This document shows positions 43,095 to 53,594 of a stretch of DNA of 64,000 nucleotides, one piece after another; position 1 is the first letter of the stretch; the number at the start of each line of letters is the position of its first letter. The position numbers were made by a program, and so were the translations under genes. The stretch is from Bacteroidetes bacterium HLUCCA01 (GTDB lineage: Bacteria > Bacteroidota > Rhodothermia > Balneolales > HLUCCA01): positions 1-64,000 of the forward strand of contig LIHN01000009.1 of NCBI GenBank assembly GCA_001314545.1, given 5' to 3'. Below the pieces are notes generated by a model that did no database searches, was not told the DNA's origin, and saw only the letters and a program-made list of their open reading frames with translations.

Positions 43095-44228
43095 ATGAGT
43101 ACATCGTACAAAACTATACTCTCCAGCTTGGGCGTGTTCTGGAGCGAAAAGGCAGTACCCCGGGTAAAATCTGTTTTCGTTGCACGAGCGCTCTATTTCA
43201 TGGCAGGATTCGTATCCCTGCTCCTGGCTTTCTTTGTAGCCCGATGGTGGATTCATACACAGCCTTTTGCAACACCACCTGTTGAGGTGCATCCACTGAC
43301 GGTTCCCCTTCCTGCCGGTGTTCCTGATCCGGCCGATAATATCCGTACGCCGGAAAAAATTGCCCTCGGACACAAGCTCTTTTTTGATGCGCGTTTGTCG
43401 CGCTCAGGCACCATCAGCTGTAACTCCTGCCATACACTCAGCGGCGTTGGTGTTGACCATCGCACCGTATCGGTTGGCGAGCAGGGACGGGCAGGACCAC
43501 GCAATGCTCCAACGGTTTTCAACACCGGGTATCTTGCTATGCTTTTCTGGGACGGTCGCGCTGTCAGCCTGGAAGCACAGGCAGCCAGTCCGCTGACTAC
43601 ACCCCATGAAATGGACATGACCCCGGACGAAATTGTTCTCCGACTACTGCGTTCCGGCTACCTCCCGTACTTTGCAGCAGCATTTCCGGAGGATGACGAA
43701 CCGGTATCGTTCACCAACACGACCAAAGCCCTGGCTGCATTCCAGCGCACGCTCGTTACACCCAATGCCCCTTTCGACCAATACATGCGCGGTAACTATA
43801 AAGCGCTGAATGAACGTCAGCTCGCAGGGCTACACCTGTTTCAGGATGCCAAGTGCGCCTCCTGTCACCACGGACCGATGCTGGGCGGCGATACCTTCAT
43901 GGAATTCGCCCACGGTGTGAGCACCGACAAAGGTCGTGGCGAACTCCCGGGTCAGGAAGATGAGCAGTTTGTGTTCCGGGTAGCTCCGCTTCGCAACGTA
44001 ACCCTCACCTACCCTTACTTTCACGACGGTTCGGCAGCCACCATAGAACAGGCCGTGAGTACCATGATTAACCAGCAGGTAGGCCGACCATTTAACGAAC
44101 ACGAAGCGGGCCTGATTATCGAGTTTCTGCGCACGCTTGAGGGTGAATTTCCAAAAATTGACCATCCGGAACTCCCGGACAATGTACCCGACTACGCCGA
44201 CTTGTTCGGGGTAGAAGAACCTTATTAA
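43095..44228 (+). CDS. Di-heme cytochrome c peroxidase, membrane-anchored
   Basis: A 377-aa paralogue of the preceding peroxidase. It has an N-terminal membrane anchor (about 35-53, FMAGFVSLLLAFFVARWW) instead of a lipobox, then IRTPEKIALGHKLFFDARLS, heme sites CNSCH and CASCH, and PYFHDGSAATIEQAV. The open frame extends back to 42867 but that part crosses the terminator and leader, so ATG 43095 is used. Two peroxidases with different anchors suggest different electron donors or conditions; this one has its own structured 5' leader. Confidence 0.9.
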   Translation: MSTSYKTILSSLGVFWSEKAVPRVKSVFVARALYFMAGFVSLLLAFFVARWWIHTQPFATPPVEVHPLTVPLPAGVPDPADNIRTPEKIALGHKLFFDARLSRSGTISCNSCHTLSGVGVDHRTVSVGEQGRAGPRNAPTVFNTGYLAMLFWDGRAVSLEAQAASPLTTPHEMDMTPDEIVLRLLRSGYLPYFAAAFPEDDEPVSFTNTTKALAAFQRTLVTPNAPFDQYMRGNYKALNERQLAGLHLFQDAKCASCHHGPMLGGDTFMEFAHGVSTDKGRGELPGQEDEQFVFRVAPLRNVTLTYPYFHDGSAATIEQAVSTMINQQVGRPFNEHEAGLIIEFLRTLEGEFPKIDHPELPDNVPDYADLFGVEEPY

Positions 44229-44349
44229 CACCGGTTCCTGCCCGAACGTGTACCGGAACCGCACCCGGGTACCGACCAACATGCAGAATAGAGCCCTCCC
44301 CCGGGAACGGATCAGACTGTAACTACATCGACCGCCGGACAGCAGCCCG

Positions 44350-45585
44350 TCAGGGAAAAATCGTTTGACGGGTACGATCGAGCGAAGCACCTATACGTTC
44401 CAGCAGCGCATCATCCTGAATTCCGAAGTAGTCCGGATCGGCAACCACATTGGCCGCCGGCAGGATTTCATAAACGAGACGGCCATCGGCCCCTCCCTGC
44501 CAGTAGCGGTGTACCCAGGTTGGCATAACATGCACTTCGGTCACGGTTGTCTGATTCTGTTCATGATCTTTGCTGACCAATACATGCACCATAATGCCGT
44601 CTTCCGTGTCGCGATTTCGCAGACTCTCGTAGCGTTGATTGCTCAGAAAATTCCCCATCGACCAAACTACAAGTGTTTCATCCAGAAACTCAACTGCCTG
44701 TACCACATGGGGATGTGTGCCAAAGATGATATCAACGCCCTGACCGGCAAGCCATGAGGCAAGCTCCTGTTGGGCAGGTGTAGGTTCGTCAGCATATTCC
44801 TCGCCCCAGTGCATATAAAAAATGAGGAGATCGGCACCGGACGCCCGCATTTCCGTGATTTGTGATGCCATTCGCGGCAAGTCGGCGGTGGTGTTGGCGG
44901 GATTGTAGCTGTTTATAAGATATTCCTGACCTTCGGGGATGGGAATTCCGTTAATAGTACGTCGGTTTTGATGCGGCTCCGATTCGTACGTCCATGCGGC
45001 AAAAGCAACGGTTATGTCACGGATGGTGAACCGATTCCAGGTTGAGTCGGTGCGCGCTGTGCGGGTGCCGGCAGCAACCATACCATACGATTCAACACGG
45101 GAGGCGGTACGTCGGAGGCCGGCGGTTCCGGTATCCATGCTGTGATTGTTGGCCGTGACCAGGACGTCAAATCCGGACCGTTGCAGGTCCCGGGCCAGCG
45201 CATCCGGACTGTTAAAGGTCGGGTACCCGGTGAACGGACCGTTCGGTCGGCCGAGGGTGGTCTCCAGGTTGCCGATGGCCAGATCGGACAACAACAGGTA
45301 GGATCGGACCCAGCGGAAATTATTGGCAAAGCTGTAGTTACCCGTGAGCGGGTCGAGCTGGGCCCGAATCTGAGGTCCGTGCATCATGATATCGCCCACG
45401 GCGCTGATCACAATCTGTGAACTTCGGCCGGTGTAGACGATGGAGTCCGGAGCCGTAATTTCCGGCGCACCTGCGCTGCCGGGCAGCAGATCCCGGAGCC
45501 GGGTTGAATCACCGGTGCAGCCGCTAAGGAATAGCAGCAGCAGGACCAGGCAGGTGACATGGACCCTGCGAAGCTTCGTTGTCAA
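44350..45585 (-). CDS. CapA-family lipoprotein (poly-gamma-glutamate synthesis CapA-like)
   Basis: A metallophosphatase-fold protein: SAVGDIMMHGPQI, LAIGNLETTLGRPNGPFTG, VLVTANNHSMDTGTAGLRRT, IFYMHWGEEYADEPTPAQQ and FGTHPHVVQAVEFLDETLVVWSMGN are the CapA motifs that carry the Asp, Asn, His and Glu metal ligands. I start at TTG 45585, giving LTTKLRRVHVTCLVLLLLFL and then lipobox LSGC. The frame is open to 45750, but that stretch is a GC-rich repeat-like extension. CapA-type proteins act in capsule polyglutamate export or hydrolysis; the actual substrate is unknown. Confidence 0.83.
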   Translation of the reverse strand: MTTKLRRVHVTCLVLLLLFLSGCTGDSTRLRDLLPGSAGAPEITAPDSIVYTGRSSQIVISAVGDIMMHGPQIRAQLDPLTGNYSFANNFRWVRSYLLLSDLAIGNLETTLGRPNGPFTGYPTFNSPDALARDLQRSGFDVLVTANNHSMDTGTAGLRRTASRVESYGMVAAGTRTARTDSTWNRFTIRDITVAFAAWTYESEPHQNRRTINGIPIPEGQEYLINSYNPANTTADLPRMASQITEMRASGADLLIFYMHWGEEYADEPTPAQQELASWLAGQGVDIIFGTHPHVVQAVEFLDETLVVWSMGNFLSNQRYESLRNRDTEDGIMVHVLVSKDHEQNQTTVTEVHVMPTWVHRYWQGGADGRLVYEILPAANVVADPDYFGIQDDALLERIGASLDRTRQTIFP

Positions 45586-45640
45586 TGCGCGGGTACACAA
45601 CCGTCCGGTTATGAACCGGCACGGTCCATAGGGACATACC

Positions 45641-45700
45641 GCGTCCGGACGTAGCCCGGCTATACCTGCGGACCGGGCATCCGGCGGCACATCCGGCGCG
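45641..45700. repeat. GC-rich element related to the 66-bp repeat
   Basis: Contains GCGTCCGGACGTAGC (45641-45655) and GCGGACCGGGCATCCGGCGG (45668-45687). In the reverse complement of the repeat at 8955-9145 the same blocks occur in the same order: GCGTCCGG, ACGTAGC and GCGGACGCCGGCATCCGGCG, the last one differing by one gap and one base. It lies in the 177-bp gap between the S9 peptidase and CapA genes. Confidence 0.4.
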
Positions 45701-45762
45701 CGCGCTGCGGCCGGTTCCCCGCTTCTGAATGATGCTGCAGTTGCGCTCAATCAGGTCACCAC

Positions 45763-48531
45763 CTAGTTACGGTACGGCACACCCTCAGTTATCCAGGCCG
45801 GCGCCGGAGTCCCTTTCAGGTAATGATCGAAATATTCCTTCATTTTGATGGCATAGTCCAGTCGGTTGGCGAACACACGCAGGTGATGGGGTTCGCCGTG
45901 GTACTGCAGAAATACCGATTCCTTGCCGAGTCGGCGCATGGCCAGATACAGCTCGATACCCTGCTCCCAGGGTACCGCCTCATCTTCATCGCCAAACTGA
46001 ATGAGCAGGGGTGTCTGAATACGTTCAGCGAAGAAGACGGGTGAATTTTCAATGTAGGGCAGGTGATTATCATACATGTTCACCCCCAGCCTGCTCTGGG
46101 TCTGCTCGTACTGAAACTGTCGGGCCAGACCGGTTCCCCATCGGATGCCGCTGTATGCACTGGTCATGTTGGAGACCGGCGCTCCGGCTACCGCTGCTGC
46201 AAAAATATTGGTCTGGGTGATGACATGGGCGGTCAGATAGCCGCTCCAGCTGTGACCGTGTAAGCCGATGGCCGCGGGATCTGCAATGCCCATATCGATG
46301 AGCTTCTGCACGCCGGGAACCAGGCTTTTGGTGGCGGAGTAACCGGGAAGGGGCACATCGAACCAGACATCCGGATAAAAAACGATATACCCGTCGCTGG
46401 TGTACTGGGCGGTGACCGGACGATGATTGGTGACCGGGTGATTGAAATCGTGCAGGCGCTGGGAAAATCGCTCGTAGTAGTAGACCATCACCGGGTATTG
46501 GCGACCTTCCTGATAATCGCCGGGGTAGAACACCACGCCCTGTGTTTCCCGGCCGTCCAGGTCGTTCCAGCTGATGAGTTCAGCCCGACCCCAGTTCCAG
46601 CGCTCATGCAGGTTATCGTGGAGGGTTGTGAGTTGTGACGGACGACGGAAACGTGTGTCTTCAGCCAGCCAGAGATTCGGGTATTCATCGTACCGCTCGC
46701 GGGAGTACAGGATGTGTCCGGAATCAGCGGCCCGGGCAATGAACCGGAATCGTGCGTCGTCTTCCAGCAGCTGTCGGGTGCCGGACACGCCCACCTGAGC
46801 GCTGTAGAATCCATAGTTCTTGTTGCGATCGTGGTACATTTCCAGCAACAACTCCTCATCCGGGGCAAAGGTGATGCGGTTTTCAGACAGGTCCCGGATG
46901 CGGAAAATCCGGTGTTCCGCCCGACCTTCGGTCAGGTTCAGGGCCTGGCCGGTACGGGTGTTGAACTGCCAGATATCAAACTTGTCCTGAATCAGTACGG
47001 CCTCATCCTGCCCCACCCAGCCCGCAATTCCGTAGCTGCCGGATGGCATCGGCCGGTCATTTTCTTCATCAGCGAATGGTACCTCCAGCGCTTCGGTAAG
47101 CTTGCGGGTCTGACCGGAGGCCGTATCCAGCAAAAACCAGTGTTCGTTATCGTAGTAGGCGTAGTACCGGCCCGATGGCGACAGCTGTCCGCTGAAACGG
47201 GCCATTTCCCGGATTTGTGCGGCCCGGCCGGTCTGGAGGTCTACCAGGAAGTGATCGCTGTACCGACCGTCCCAGGTGATGAGTTTCCGGTAGGGCAGAT
47301 CCGACTCGCCCACCACCAGGTTGGGATTATGCGCACGCCGGATATCGGGCATTTCGAGGGTGGCCAGCTGCACGGCGCGGCGGTCGGCCAGGTGGATGAC
47401 GCCATCGTACAGATGATTTTTCCGTCGCGACCAGGTCTGCTTTTCGTTGGTCTTGATCAGGGGATCGTCGGTGTGCCACACATCGCTGCTGACTCCCCGG
47501 AGGATGGTGTCAAGGTCGTACAGGTTGCCTGCGGTCAGGGAGTCGTCGGGGGTTTCCTCCTCATCGATGGCAACCATTTCGGCGGCCATGACTCCGTAAA
47601 AGAGTCGCTGCCCGTCGCGGGTCCAGGTCAGGGCGTTGCGGGACCGCAGCCGGAAATCGGGGTGCACGTCTGCGGGTGAGAGCAGGGTATCCGGGCGGGT
47701 TACGGGTGCAGCGGGAACCGGGGCCGACCATTGCACGATGTGGGCATCACCGGGAGCGTACGACCGGGCGGTGTCCAGCCGGGACGCAGTGTAGGCAATG
47801 CGCATGCGGGTATGGTCCCAGGTGATGTTGGCGAAGTGTCCGAGGGGCTCGGTGTGCAGTGCTGCTGGTTGTGGCTGGTCAGCGCTGAGGTCGTATACAT
47901 GCAGGGCGTTGTTGGTGGTTGCGGTGTCAGAGATGGCGACCACCAGAAACCGGCCTGTGCTGTCGATGGCCGACTCCCGCACGAAGGGTATGGTCAGGCG
48001 CTGATCGCTGTTCAGACTGACCAGGGTAACGGGTGAGCCAATCGTGGCGTTGGTACGGGCGGCGCGGTCCAGGTCGTTGGGTCGGTGGTGCTCCAGGATC
48101 AGCCAGTCGGCGGCGGACGTAAATTGCATGGCGCGAACTTCATCAAAGGATGTCTGATTGCCGTTGCTCAGGTCTACCAGCACCGCACCGGATCGCGGCC
48201 GGTTATCACGGGGTGCGTTTTCGTAATCCAGGAAAGGCGGACGTTGTATAACGGCGCCAAAACGGGCGTCCGGGGAGAGACGAGGTCGTTCCCCGCGCTG
48301 CACGGTGTAGGTCCGGGCGCCGCGCCGGGCCCGTTGCTCAAAGCGTGCTTCACCATCGCCCCGCTCGGGCCACACGCTGTAGGCCAGCCAGCTGCCGTCA
48401 TCGGCCAGAACCGGATGCTGCAGGTTTTCGAATTGCATCACACCCTGAAAAGTGAATTGTTCCTGGGCGTGCAGGGGTAATGCAGCTACGCATATAACGG
48501 AAAATAGCACGAAGTAATAACGAATTATCAT
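45763..48531 (-). CDS. S9 family peptidase (prolyl oligopeptidase type), exported
   Basis: A 922-aa protein with a signal peptide (ending ALPLHAQ), an N-terminal beta-propeller and a C-terminal alpha/beta-hydrolase domain. The nucleophile elbow is GLHGHSWSGYLT, the Asp region FGDEDEAVPWEQGIELY and the His region YHGEPHHLRVF. Members cut peptides, often after proline, or act as acylaminoacyl peptidases. The elbow has GHSWSG where relatives mostly have GHSWGG. It is transcribed divergently from susC and upstream of the CapA gene. Confidence 0.9.
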   Translation of the reverse strand: MIIRYYFVLFSVICVAALPLHAQEQFTFQGVMQFENLQHPVLADDGSWLAYSVWPERGDGEARFEQRARRGARTYTVQRGERPRLSPDARFGAVIQRPPFLDYENAPRDNRPRSGAVLVDLSNGNQTSFDEVRAMQFTSAADWLILEHHRPNDLDRAARTNATIGSPVTLVSLNSDQRLTIPFVRESAIDSTGRFLVVAISDTATTNNALHVYDLSADQPQPAALHTEPLGHFANITWDHTRMRIAYTASRLDTARSYAPGDAHIVQWSAPVPAAPVTRPDTLLSPADVHPDFRLRSRNALTWTRDGQRLFYGVMAAEMVAIDEEETPDDSLTAGNLYDLDTILRGVSSDVWHTDDPLIKTNEKQTWSRRKNHLYDGVIHLADRRAVQLATLEMPDIRRAHNPNLVVGESDLPYRKLITWDGRYSDHFLVDLQTGRAAQIREMARFSGQLSPSGRYYAYYDNEHWFLLDTASGQTRKLTEALEVPFADEENDRPMPSGSYGIAGWVGQDEAVLIQDKFDIWQFNTRTGQALNLTEGRAEHRIFRIRDLSENRITFAPDEELLLEMYHDRNKNYGFYSAQVGVSGTRQLLEDDARFRFIARAADSGHILYSRERYDEYPNLWLAEDTRFRRPSQLTTLHDNLHERWNWGRAELISWNDLDGRETQGVVFYPGDYQEGRQYPVMVYYYERFSQRLHDFNHPVTNHRPVTAQYTSDGYIVFYPDVWFDVPLPGYSATKSLVPGVQKLIDMGIADPAAIGLHGHSWSGYLTAHVITQTNIFAAAVAGAPVSNMTSAYSGIRWGTGLARQFQYEQTQSRLGVNMYDNHLPYIENSPVFFAERIQTPLLIQFGDEDEAVPWEQGIELYLAMRRLGKESVFLQYHGEPHHLRVFANRLDYAIKMKEYFDHYLKGTPAPAWITEGVPYRN

Positions 48532-48600
48532 GTTGTTTACGAGGTTAGATCAAGGTGAACCGAATAAAAAGAAAATACTGGAAAACCATTTTGCAATTGG

Positions 48601-48614
48601 TTTACAATTGTAAA
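48601..48614. promoter_or_regulatory. 14-bp palindrome between S9 peptidase and susC
   Basis: TTTACAATTGTAAA is a perfect palindrome in the 169-bp divergent region, 87 bp before the susC ATG. It could be an operator for one or both genes; no regulator can be named. Confidence 0.35.
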
Positions 48615-48700
48615 TACCGTAAAATCGTGTACTTCTCTGAAGTTAGGAGAATTGGCTCATTGAGTCGTTAATAGATTACTTATCCATTTAATGTGAGCTC

Positions 48701-51700
48701 ATGAAAAGAACACTACTGTTTTTTGTGTTCCTGGGATTGGCATGGACCTCCTATGCCCAGAATCAGCAGGAACGAACGGTCACCGGCGTTGTTACTACCG
48801 CCGTTGATGACGCACCTCTGGCCGGTGTCACCGTTATGGTGAAGAACACCACCAGGGGGGTAATTTCGGGTCTTGATGGCACCTACTCTATTCAGGTTGC
48901 AGACGGTGAGACCCTGGTTTTCCGGTATATCGGTTTTGTATCGATTGAAATACCTGTGGAGGGTCAGTCCAATATCAGTGTCAGTATGCGTGAAGACTTT
49001 ACGCAGCTGGAAGATGTTATTGTGACGGCTTTCGGTTCGATTAACCGGGAAGAATTTGTGGGTTCTGCGGTGCAGATCAGTGCCCGGCAGCTTGAACAGC
49101 GCTCTATTACCAGTGCTACCCAGGCTGTTGAGGGTGCCTCTGCAGGCGTGCTGATATCTCCGGGCAGCGGACAACCGGGTTCCTCGCCCAGTATCCGGGT
49201 ACGTGGTATTGGGTCTGTGTCTTCCTCGAACGCACCGTTACTGGTAGTTGACGGATCCATTTTTTCCGGGGAACTGGCCAGTATCAACCCAAATGATATT
49301 GAGACCATTACGGTACTCAAGGATGCAGCTTCCACCTCGCTTTATGGCTCCGGTGCTGCCAACGGGGTTATTATGATCACGACGAAGTCGGGTCGGTCGC
49401 TATCCGGTACAGCACGTGAGCAGATTAATGTGCGTATGAGTCAGGGTGTCACCAGCAGATCGATTCCCGAATACGATCGTGTAGATGCCATGCAATACGC
49501 TCCGTTGATCTGGGAATCATACCGGAACAGCCTGAGCATGTCGGGCGATCTGAGCATGGAAGATGCCAGTCAGCGCGCCACTGACGACCTGTTCTCCCTG
49601 ATCCGTTACAACCCCTACGGCGTGCCCAACAACAATATTGTAGGAACCAACGGGCAATTGAATCCTGGTGCCAGCCTGTTATGGAATGACGACTGGCAGG
49701 AGGAAATCACCCGCGTTGGAGCACGTAGCAATTTTGACATGTCATACAGCGGACTGGCCGGTAATACCGATTATTTCGCTTCATTCGGTTATCTGGACGA
49801 GACCGGATACGTTGTCAACTCTGATTTTGAGCGCTACAATGCACGCTTAAACATCAACTCCAGGCTGCGCGACTGGATGAAGGTAGGTATTAACACAGCC
49901 GTAGCGTTGGGTGAATCCAATCAGGCCGTTGACGGAGTATCCAGCAATACCTCCTTTGTAAACCCCTATCGAAGTACCCGTCTGATGGGACCCATTTATC
50001 CCCTGTTTGTGCGGGACCCCATTACCGGTGAACGTGTAGCCGGAACCACCTATGATCCCGGAGACACCCGACCCGAACAGACCGGTCGTAATGTGGTACA
50101 AGAAAACCTTCTGAACAGTGAACTGGCTAAAAATACCAACCTGAATTTGCGTGGGTATGGCGAGTTTTACTTCCTTAACGATTTCACCCTGACACTGAAT
50201 GCAGCCGTTGACCGCCGTCAACTGAACGTTGACCGGTACCGTAATCCGATTATCGGAGATGCGGCTCCCGGCGGCGATGCCTATCGGGAAGCGATCATGT
50301 TCAACGGCTTGACCCTGAGTCAGCTGCTCAACTACCGCAAGAACTTCGGTCGGCATAACGTCAATGTGCTTCTGGGGCATGAAAGCTTCCAATATGAGCG
50401 CAACTATATGTTCACCCGTCGTGGGGGCGAGGTTACCGATGGCAACAACGAGCTGATTAACTATGTGGATCTGCTTGCCGGTACATCCAATACGCGGGAG
50501 TACCGCAAGGAAGGATATTTTACCCGAATCAACTACGATCTGGACAGTAAATACTTCATTTCGGCTTCGCTGCGCCGTGATGCTTCTTCCCGTTTCAACA
50601 GCGATGTACGCTGGAACAATTTCTGGTCGGTAGGTCTGGCCTGGCGGCTTGATCAGGAAGATTTCATTCGTTCGCTGAGCTGGGTTAACAGCCTGAAGCT
50701 GCGGGGTTCCTACGGTCAGGTAGGTAACGACTCCAACCTGAGTCATGCTTCCCTTTCGTTCTATGCGTACCAGGCTCTCTACCAGCTAGGCTATAACAAC
50801 GCCACCGAAGCGGGTATTCTGCTGAGTACTGCCGGTAACCCGAATCTGCAGTGGGAATCGAACGACCAGACCGATGTGGCCGTCGAGTTTGAGCTGTTTG
50901 ACAGCCGGTTTATTGGTACGCTGGAATACTACAACCGGGAAACAGCAGATCTGATTTTTGATGTACCACTGCCCCGTTCCTCCGGACTGGATTCCTATCC
51001 CGATAACATCGGTACCATGTTCAACCGCGGACTTGAGCTTACCGTTGGAGCAGATATTGTCCGAAATCGGGATATGGTCTGGAATGTTACCGTGAATGCG
51101 TCTACCCTGCGCAACGAGTTCAAAGAGCTCCCACAAGAAGAAATCATCACCGGGACCAAGAAACTCGTTGTCGGGGGTTCCATTTATGATTACTGGCTGC
51201 GACAGTGGTATGGTGTGGATCCGGCCGATGGTTCCGCCCTGTACGTCGCTTCCCAGGAGGCAATTGACGCCAACGGTGCCGACATCCGTCAGATTGATGG
51301 TCAGTTCCTAACAACCAACCATAACAATGCGGAGTATGGTTTTGTAGGCACGGCCATTCCCGATCTGTTCGGGAGCTTCAGCAGTACACTATCCTACAAA
51401 GGGTTCTCTCTGAGTGCGTTATTCACCTATCAGGTTGGTGGGAAAACCTATGACAGCAACTATGCCCTGCTCATGCACCCGGGCAGCGACTACGGTCGTG
51501 CAATGTCTACGGATATCTTAAACCGCTGGCAGCAGCCTGGTGACATCACCGATGTTCCACGACTGGACGCCAACCAGGCCGCGGCGTTCAATGCAGCATC
51601 AAGCCGTTGGTTGGTTGACTCAGATTATCTTGCACTGCGTAACGTGAACCTGTCTTATCAGCTTCCACGAACCTTCACTACCCAGTATGGAATAAGTCGG

Positions 51701-51844
51701 GCTACGGTCTATGCCAATGCTGAGAATTTGTTTCAGCGTACAGCGCGAACCGGTCTTGAAGCAGCACAGCAGTTTAACGGTACTACCCAGAACCGATACA
51801 CCCCATCGAGGGTATTTACTGCTGGCATCAACCTTACTTTTTAA
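48701..51844 (+). CDS. susC: SusC/RagA-family TonB-linked outer-membrane transporter
   Basis: A 1047-aa protein: signal peptide (ending TSYAQ), a carboxypeptidase-like regulatory beta domain (about 25-105, VTGVVTTAVDDAPLAGVTV, GTYSIQVADGETLVFRYIGF), a plug (IVTAFGSINREEFVGSAVQI, IRVRGIGSVSSSNAPLLVVDG) and a 22-strand barrel ending in a Phe (INLTF). With SusD it imports large ligands such as oligosaccharides or peptides, driven by TonB. No glycoside hydrolase adjoins it; a periplasmic S9 peptidase is encoded divergently, so peptide uptake is at least as likely as glycan uptake. Confidence 0.95.
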   Translation: MKRTLLFFVFLGLAWTSYAQNQQERTVTGVVTTAVDDAPLAGVTVMVKNTTRGVISGLDGTYSIQVADGETLVFRYIGFVSIEIPVEGQSNISVSMREDFTQLEDVIVTAFGSINREEFVGSAVQISARQLEQRSITSATQAVEGASAGVLISPGSGQPGSSPSIRVRGIGSVSSSNAPLLVVDGSIFSGELASINPNDIETITVLKDAASTSLYGSGAANGVIMITTKSGRSLSGTAREQINVRMSQGVTSRSIPEYDRVDAMQYAPLIWESYRNSLSMSGDLSMEDASQRATDDLFSLIRYNPYGVPNNNIVGTNGQLNPGASLLWNDDWQEEITRVGARSNFDMSYSGLAGNTDYFASFGYLDETGYVVNSDFERYNARLNINSRLRDWMKVGINTAVALGESNQAVDGVSSNTSFVNPYRSTRLMGPIYPLFVRDPITGERVAGTTYDPGDTRPEQTGRNVVQENLLNSELAKNTNLNLRGYGEFYFLNDFTLTLNAAVDRRQLNVDRYRNPIIGDAAPGGDAYREAIMFNGLTLSQLLNYRKNFGRHNVNVLLGHESFQYERNYMFTRRGGEVTDGNNELINYVDLLAGTSNTREYRKEGYFTRINYDLDSKYFISASLRRDASSRFNSDVRWNNFWSVGLAWRLDQEDFIRSLSWVNSLKLRGSYGQVGNDSNLSHASLSFYAYQALYQLGYNNATEAGILLSTAGNPNLQWESNDQTDVAVEFELFDSRFIGTLEYYNRETADLIFDVPLPRSSGLDSYPDNIGTMFNRGLELTVGADIVRNRDMVWNVTVNASTLRNEFKELPQEEIITGTKKLVVGGSIYDYWLRQWYGVDPADGSALYVASQEAIDANGADIRQIDGQFLTTNHNNAEYGFVGTAIPDLFGSFSSTLSYKGFSLSALFTYQVGGKTYDSNYALLMHPGSDYGRAMSTDILNRWQQPGDITDVPRLDANQAAAFNAASSRWLVDSDYLALRNVNLSYQLPRTFTTQYGISRATVYANAENLFQRTARTGLEAAQQFNGTTQNRYTPSRVFTAGINLTF

Positions 51845-51864
51845 CCGAGTTTCAGGATAGAATT

Positions 51865-53340
51865 ATGAAATACAATAAATTAACCCTTGTTACAGGATTG
51901 ATGATTCTCATGCTGGGTGTCTCAGCATGTGATGACCAGTTCCTGAATACCGTCCCTACCGAAGATGTTTCGGATGCGGTAGTAACGTCGAATCCGGCGA
52001 ATATGATGCTGGGTATCAACGGGATCCACCGTTCGCTATATGTACGGTACCTGTCGTGCCAGGGCTGCGTGGGTCTGGGTGCACTGATGATCTTTGCCGA
52101 TGCTATGGGTGAAGATGTGGTCATGACCCGAACTACCTCAACGTGGCACTACGGAGTCTATCAGTTCAACATTCAGCAGAATGCCAGCGCGCGTGATAAC
52201 CTCTTCCCGTGGCTTTTCTACTACCAGATTGTGCGTAACGCCAATGTCATCATCGCTGGTGAGGAAAATGCACAGGGTGACCAGGCGGCCATTGATGTAG
52301 CTGTCGGTCAGGCGCTTGTTTACAGAGCGTTCAGTCACCTGATGCTGGTTCAGCTGTATGGCGACCGCTACGTACCCGGTGGCGCCAACGGTCACGATGG
52401 GGTTCCCATCGTATTAACTCCCGAAAATGAGGGGCTTCCCCGTTCCAGTGTAGCGGATGTATACGCCCAGATTCATGATGATCTTGATGAAGCGGCCCGG
52501 CGGCTTGCCAATTACAGCCGACCCAATAAGTCACATCTGGATCGAAGCGTCGCTTACGGAATCCGTGCCCGTGCATACCTCGCTCAAGGTAATTATCCCG
52601 AAGCGGCGAACTACGCGGCTCTGGCCCGTACCGGTTATCCCCTCATGAGTCCTGCTGAATTGCTCAACGGGTTCAATGACTACAACGTTGGGGAGTGGAT
52701 GTGGGCTTCGCACATTACCCTGGATCAAACCGACCGTTTCGGAAACTTCGGTGCGAATATGTCGCGCAATAACAGCACCATCGTAAACCGTACCAATCCA
52801 CGGGCAATCAACACGTTACTGTACGACCAGATGGCAGCTACCGATGTTCGTCGTGACTGGTTTGACCCTACAGGTGAGCACACAGATTTGGAACTCCCCG
52901 GTTCGTTCAGCCGTCGACCCTACACGCACCAGAAATTCATCGCGGTGAGCGAGGTTGACAGTCGGATGGACGTACCCTACATGCGTGCGGCGGAAATGTA
53001 CCTGATTGAAGCCGAAGCCAAAGCCAGAACCGGTGATCCGACGGCAGCAGATGTGCTCTTTGACCTGGTTTCAACCCGGGACCCCAACTATGTTCGAAGT
53101 GCCAACACCGGGCAGGCGTTGATCGATGAAATCATGACGCATCGACGCATCGAGCTTTGGGGAGAGGGTTTCCGATACTACGATCTCAAACGGCTTGCCC
53201 AACCGCTGGACCGGACAGGAGCCAATCACTCAACCCAGGCAACCGGTGGTTTGTTTGAACTTGCCGCGGACGATCCGCGATGGACCTTCCTGATTCCACA
53301 ATCAGAAGTCGATGCAAATCCGAATATTAATACCAATTAA
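51865..53340 (+). CDS. susD: SusD/RagB-family surface lipoprotein
   Basis: A 491-aa lipoprotein (LGVSAC, Cys22) with the SusD features: DDQFLNTVPTEDVSDAVV at the start, TPR-like helices (VGQALVYRAFSHLMLVQLYG, YGIRARAYLAQGNYPEAANY) and the RagB-type C-terminus (MRAAEMYLIEAEAKAR, EIMTHRRIELWGEGFRYYDL, FLIPQSEVDANPNIN). It is the surface lid and ligand binder for the SusC transporter encoded 20 bp upstream. The operon ends at the terminator at 53370. Confidence 0.95.
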   Translation: MKYNKLTLVTGLMILMLGVSACDDQFLNTVPTEDVSDAVVTSNPANMMLGINGIHRSLYVRYLSCQGCVGLGALMIFADAMGEDVVMTRTTSTWHYGVYQFNIQQNASARDNLFPWLFYYQIVRNANVIIAGEENAQGDQAAIDVAVGQALVYRAFSHLMLVQLYGDRYVPGGANGHDGVPIVLTPENEGLPRSSVADVYAQIHDDLDEAARRLANYSRPNKSHLDRSVAYGIRARAYLAQGNYPEAANYAALARTGYPLMSPAELLNGFNDYNVGEWMWASHITLDQTDRFGNFGANMSRNNSTIVNRTNPRAINTLLYDQMAATDVRRDWFDPTGEHTDLELPGSFSRRPYTHQKFIAVSEVDSRMDVPYMRAAEMYLIEAEAKARTGDPTAADVLFDLVSTRDPNYVRSANTGQALIDEIMTHRRIELWGEGFRYYDLKRLAQPLDRTGANHSTQATGGLFELAADDPRWTFLIPQSEVDANPNINTN

Positions 53341-53369
53341 TACCCCGGTTTTTATCCGTATCTGACCTC

Positions 53370-53405
53370 AGGGGCTGGTGTTTAGTGCATCAGCCCCTTT
53401 TTTTT
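53370..53405 (+). terminator. Terminator after susD
   Basis: AGGGGCTG (53370-53377) pairs with CAGCCCCT (53391-53398), followed by a run of eight T residues. The 189-bp stretch from there to the stop of the convergent regulator gene (53595) holds no gene. Confidence 0.88.
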
Positions 53406-53594
53406 GGGGGGGGAAGGCGGAGGGTTAACGTTATATCCCCATAGCCTTTTGCACCCAGTCATAAACCACTGCATGATTTTCCGGCCGGGGAATCCGGCAT
53501 GGATGCATGAACTATATGGTGTAAACGCCTCTCGTTCGCCTTTTTTACAAACCCGGACACCAATCCGGTGGCAAATGCCAGATTCCTCAGTGCT

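Noticed and set aside
45586-45750. N-terminal extension of the CapA-like protein
   Set aside because: GC-rich repeat-like DNA; the signal peptide starts at the TTG at 45585.
46714-47679. 321-codon frame opposite the S9 peptidase
   Set aside because: Shadow of the propeller region of the peptidase.
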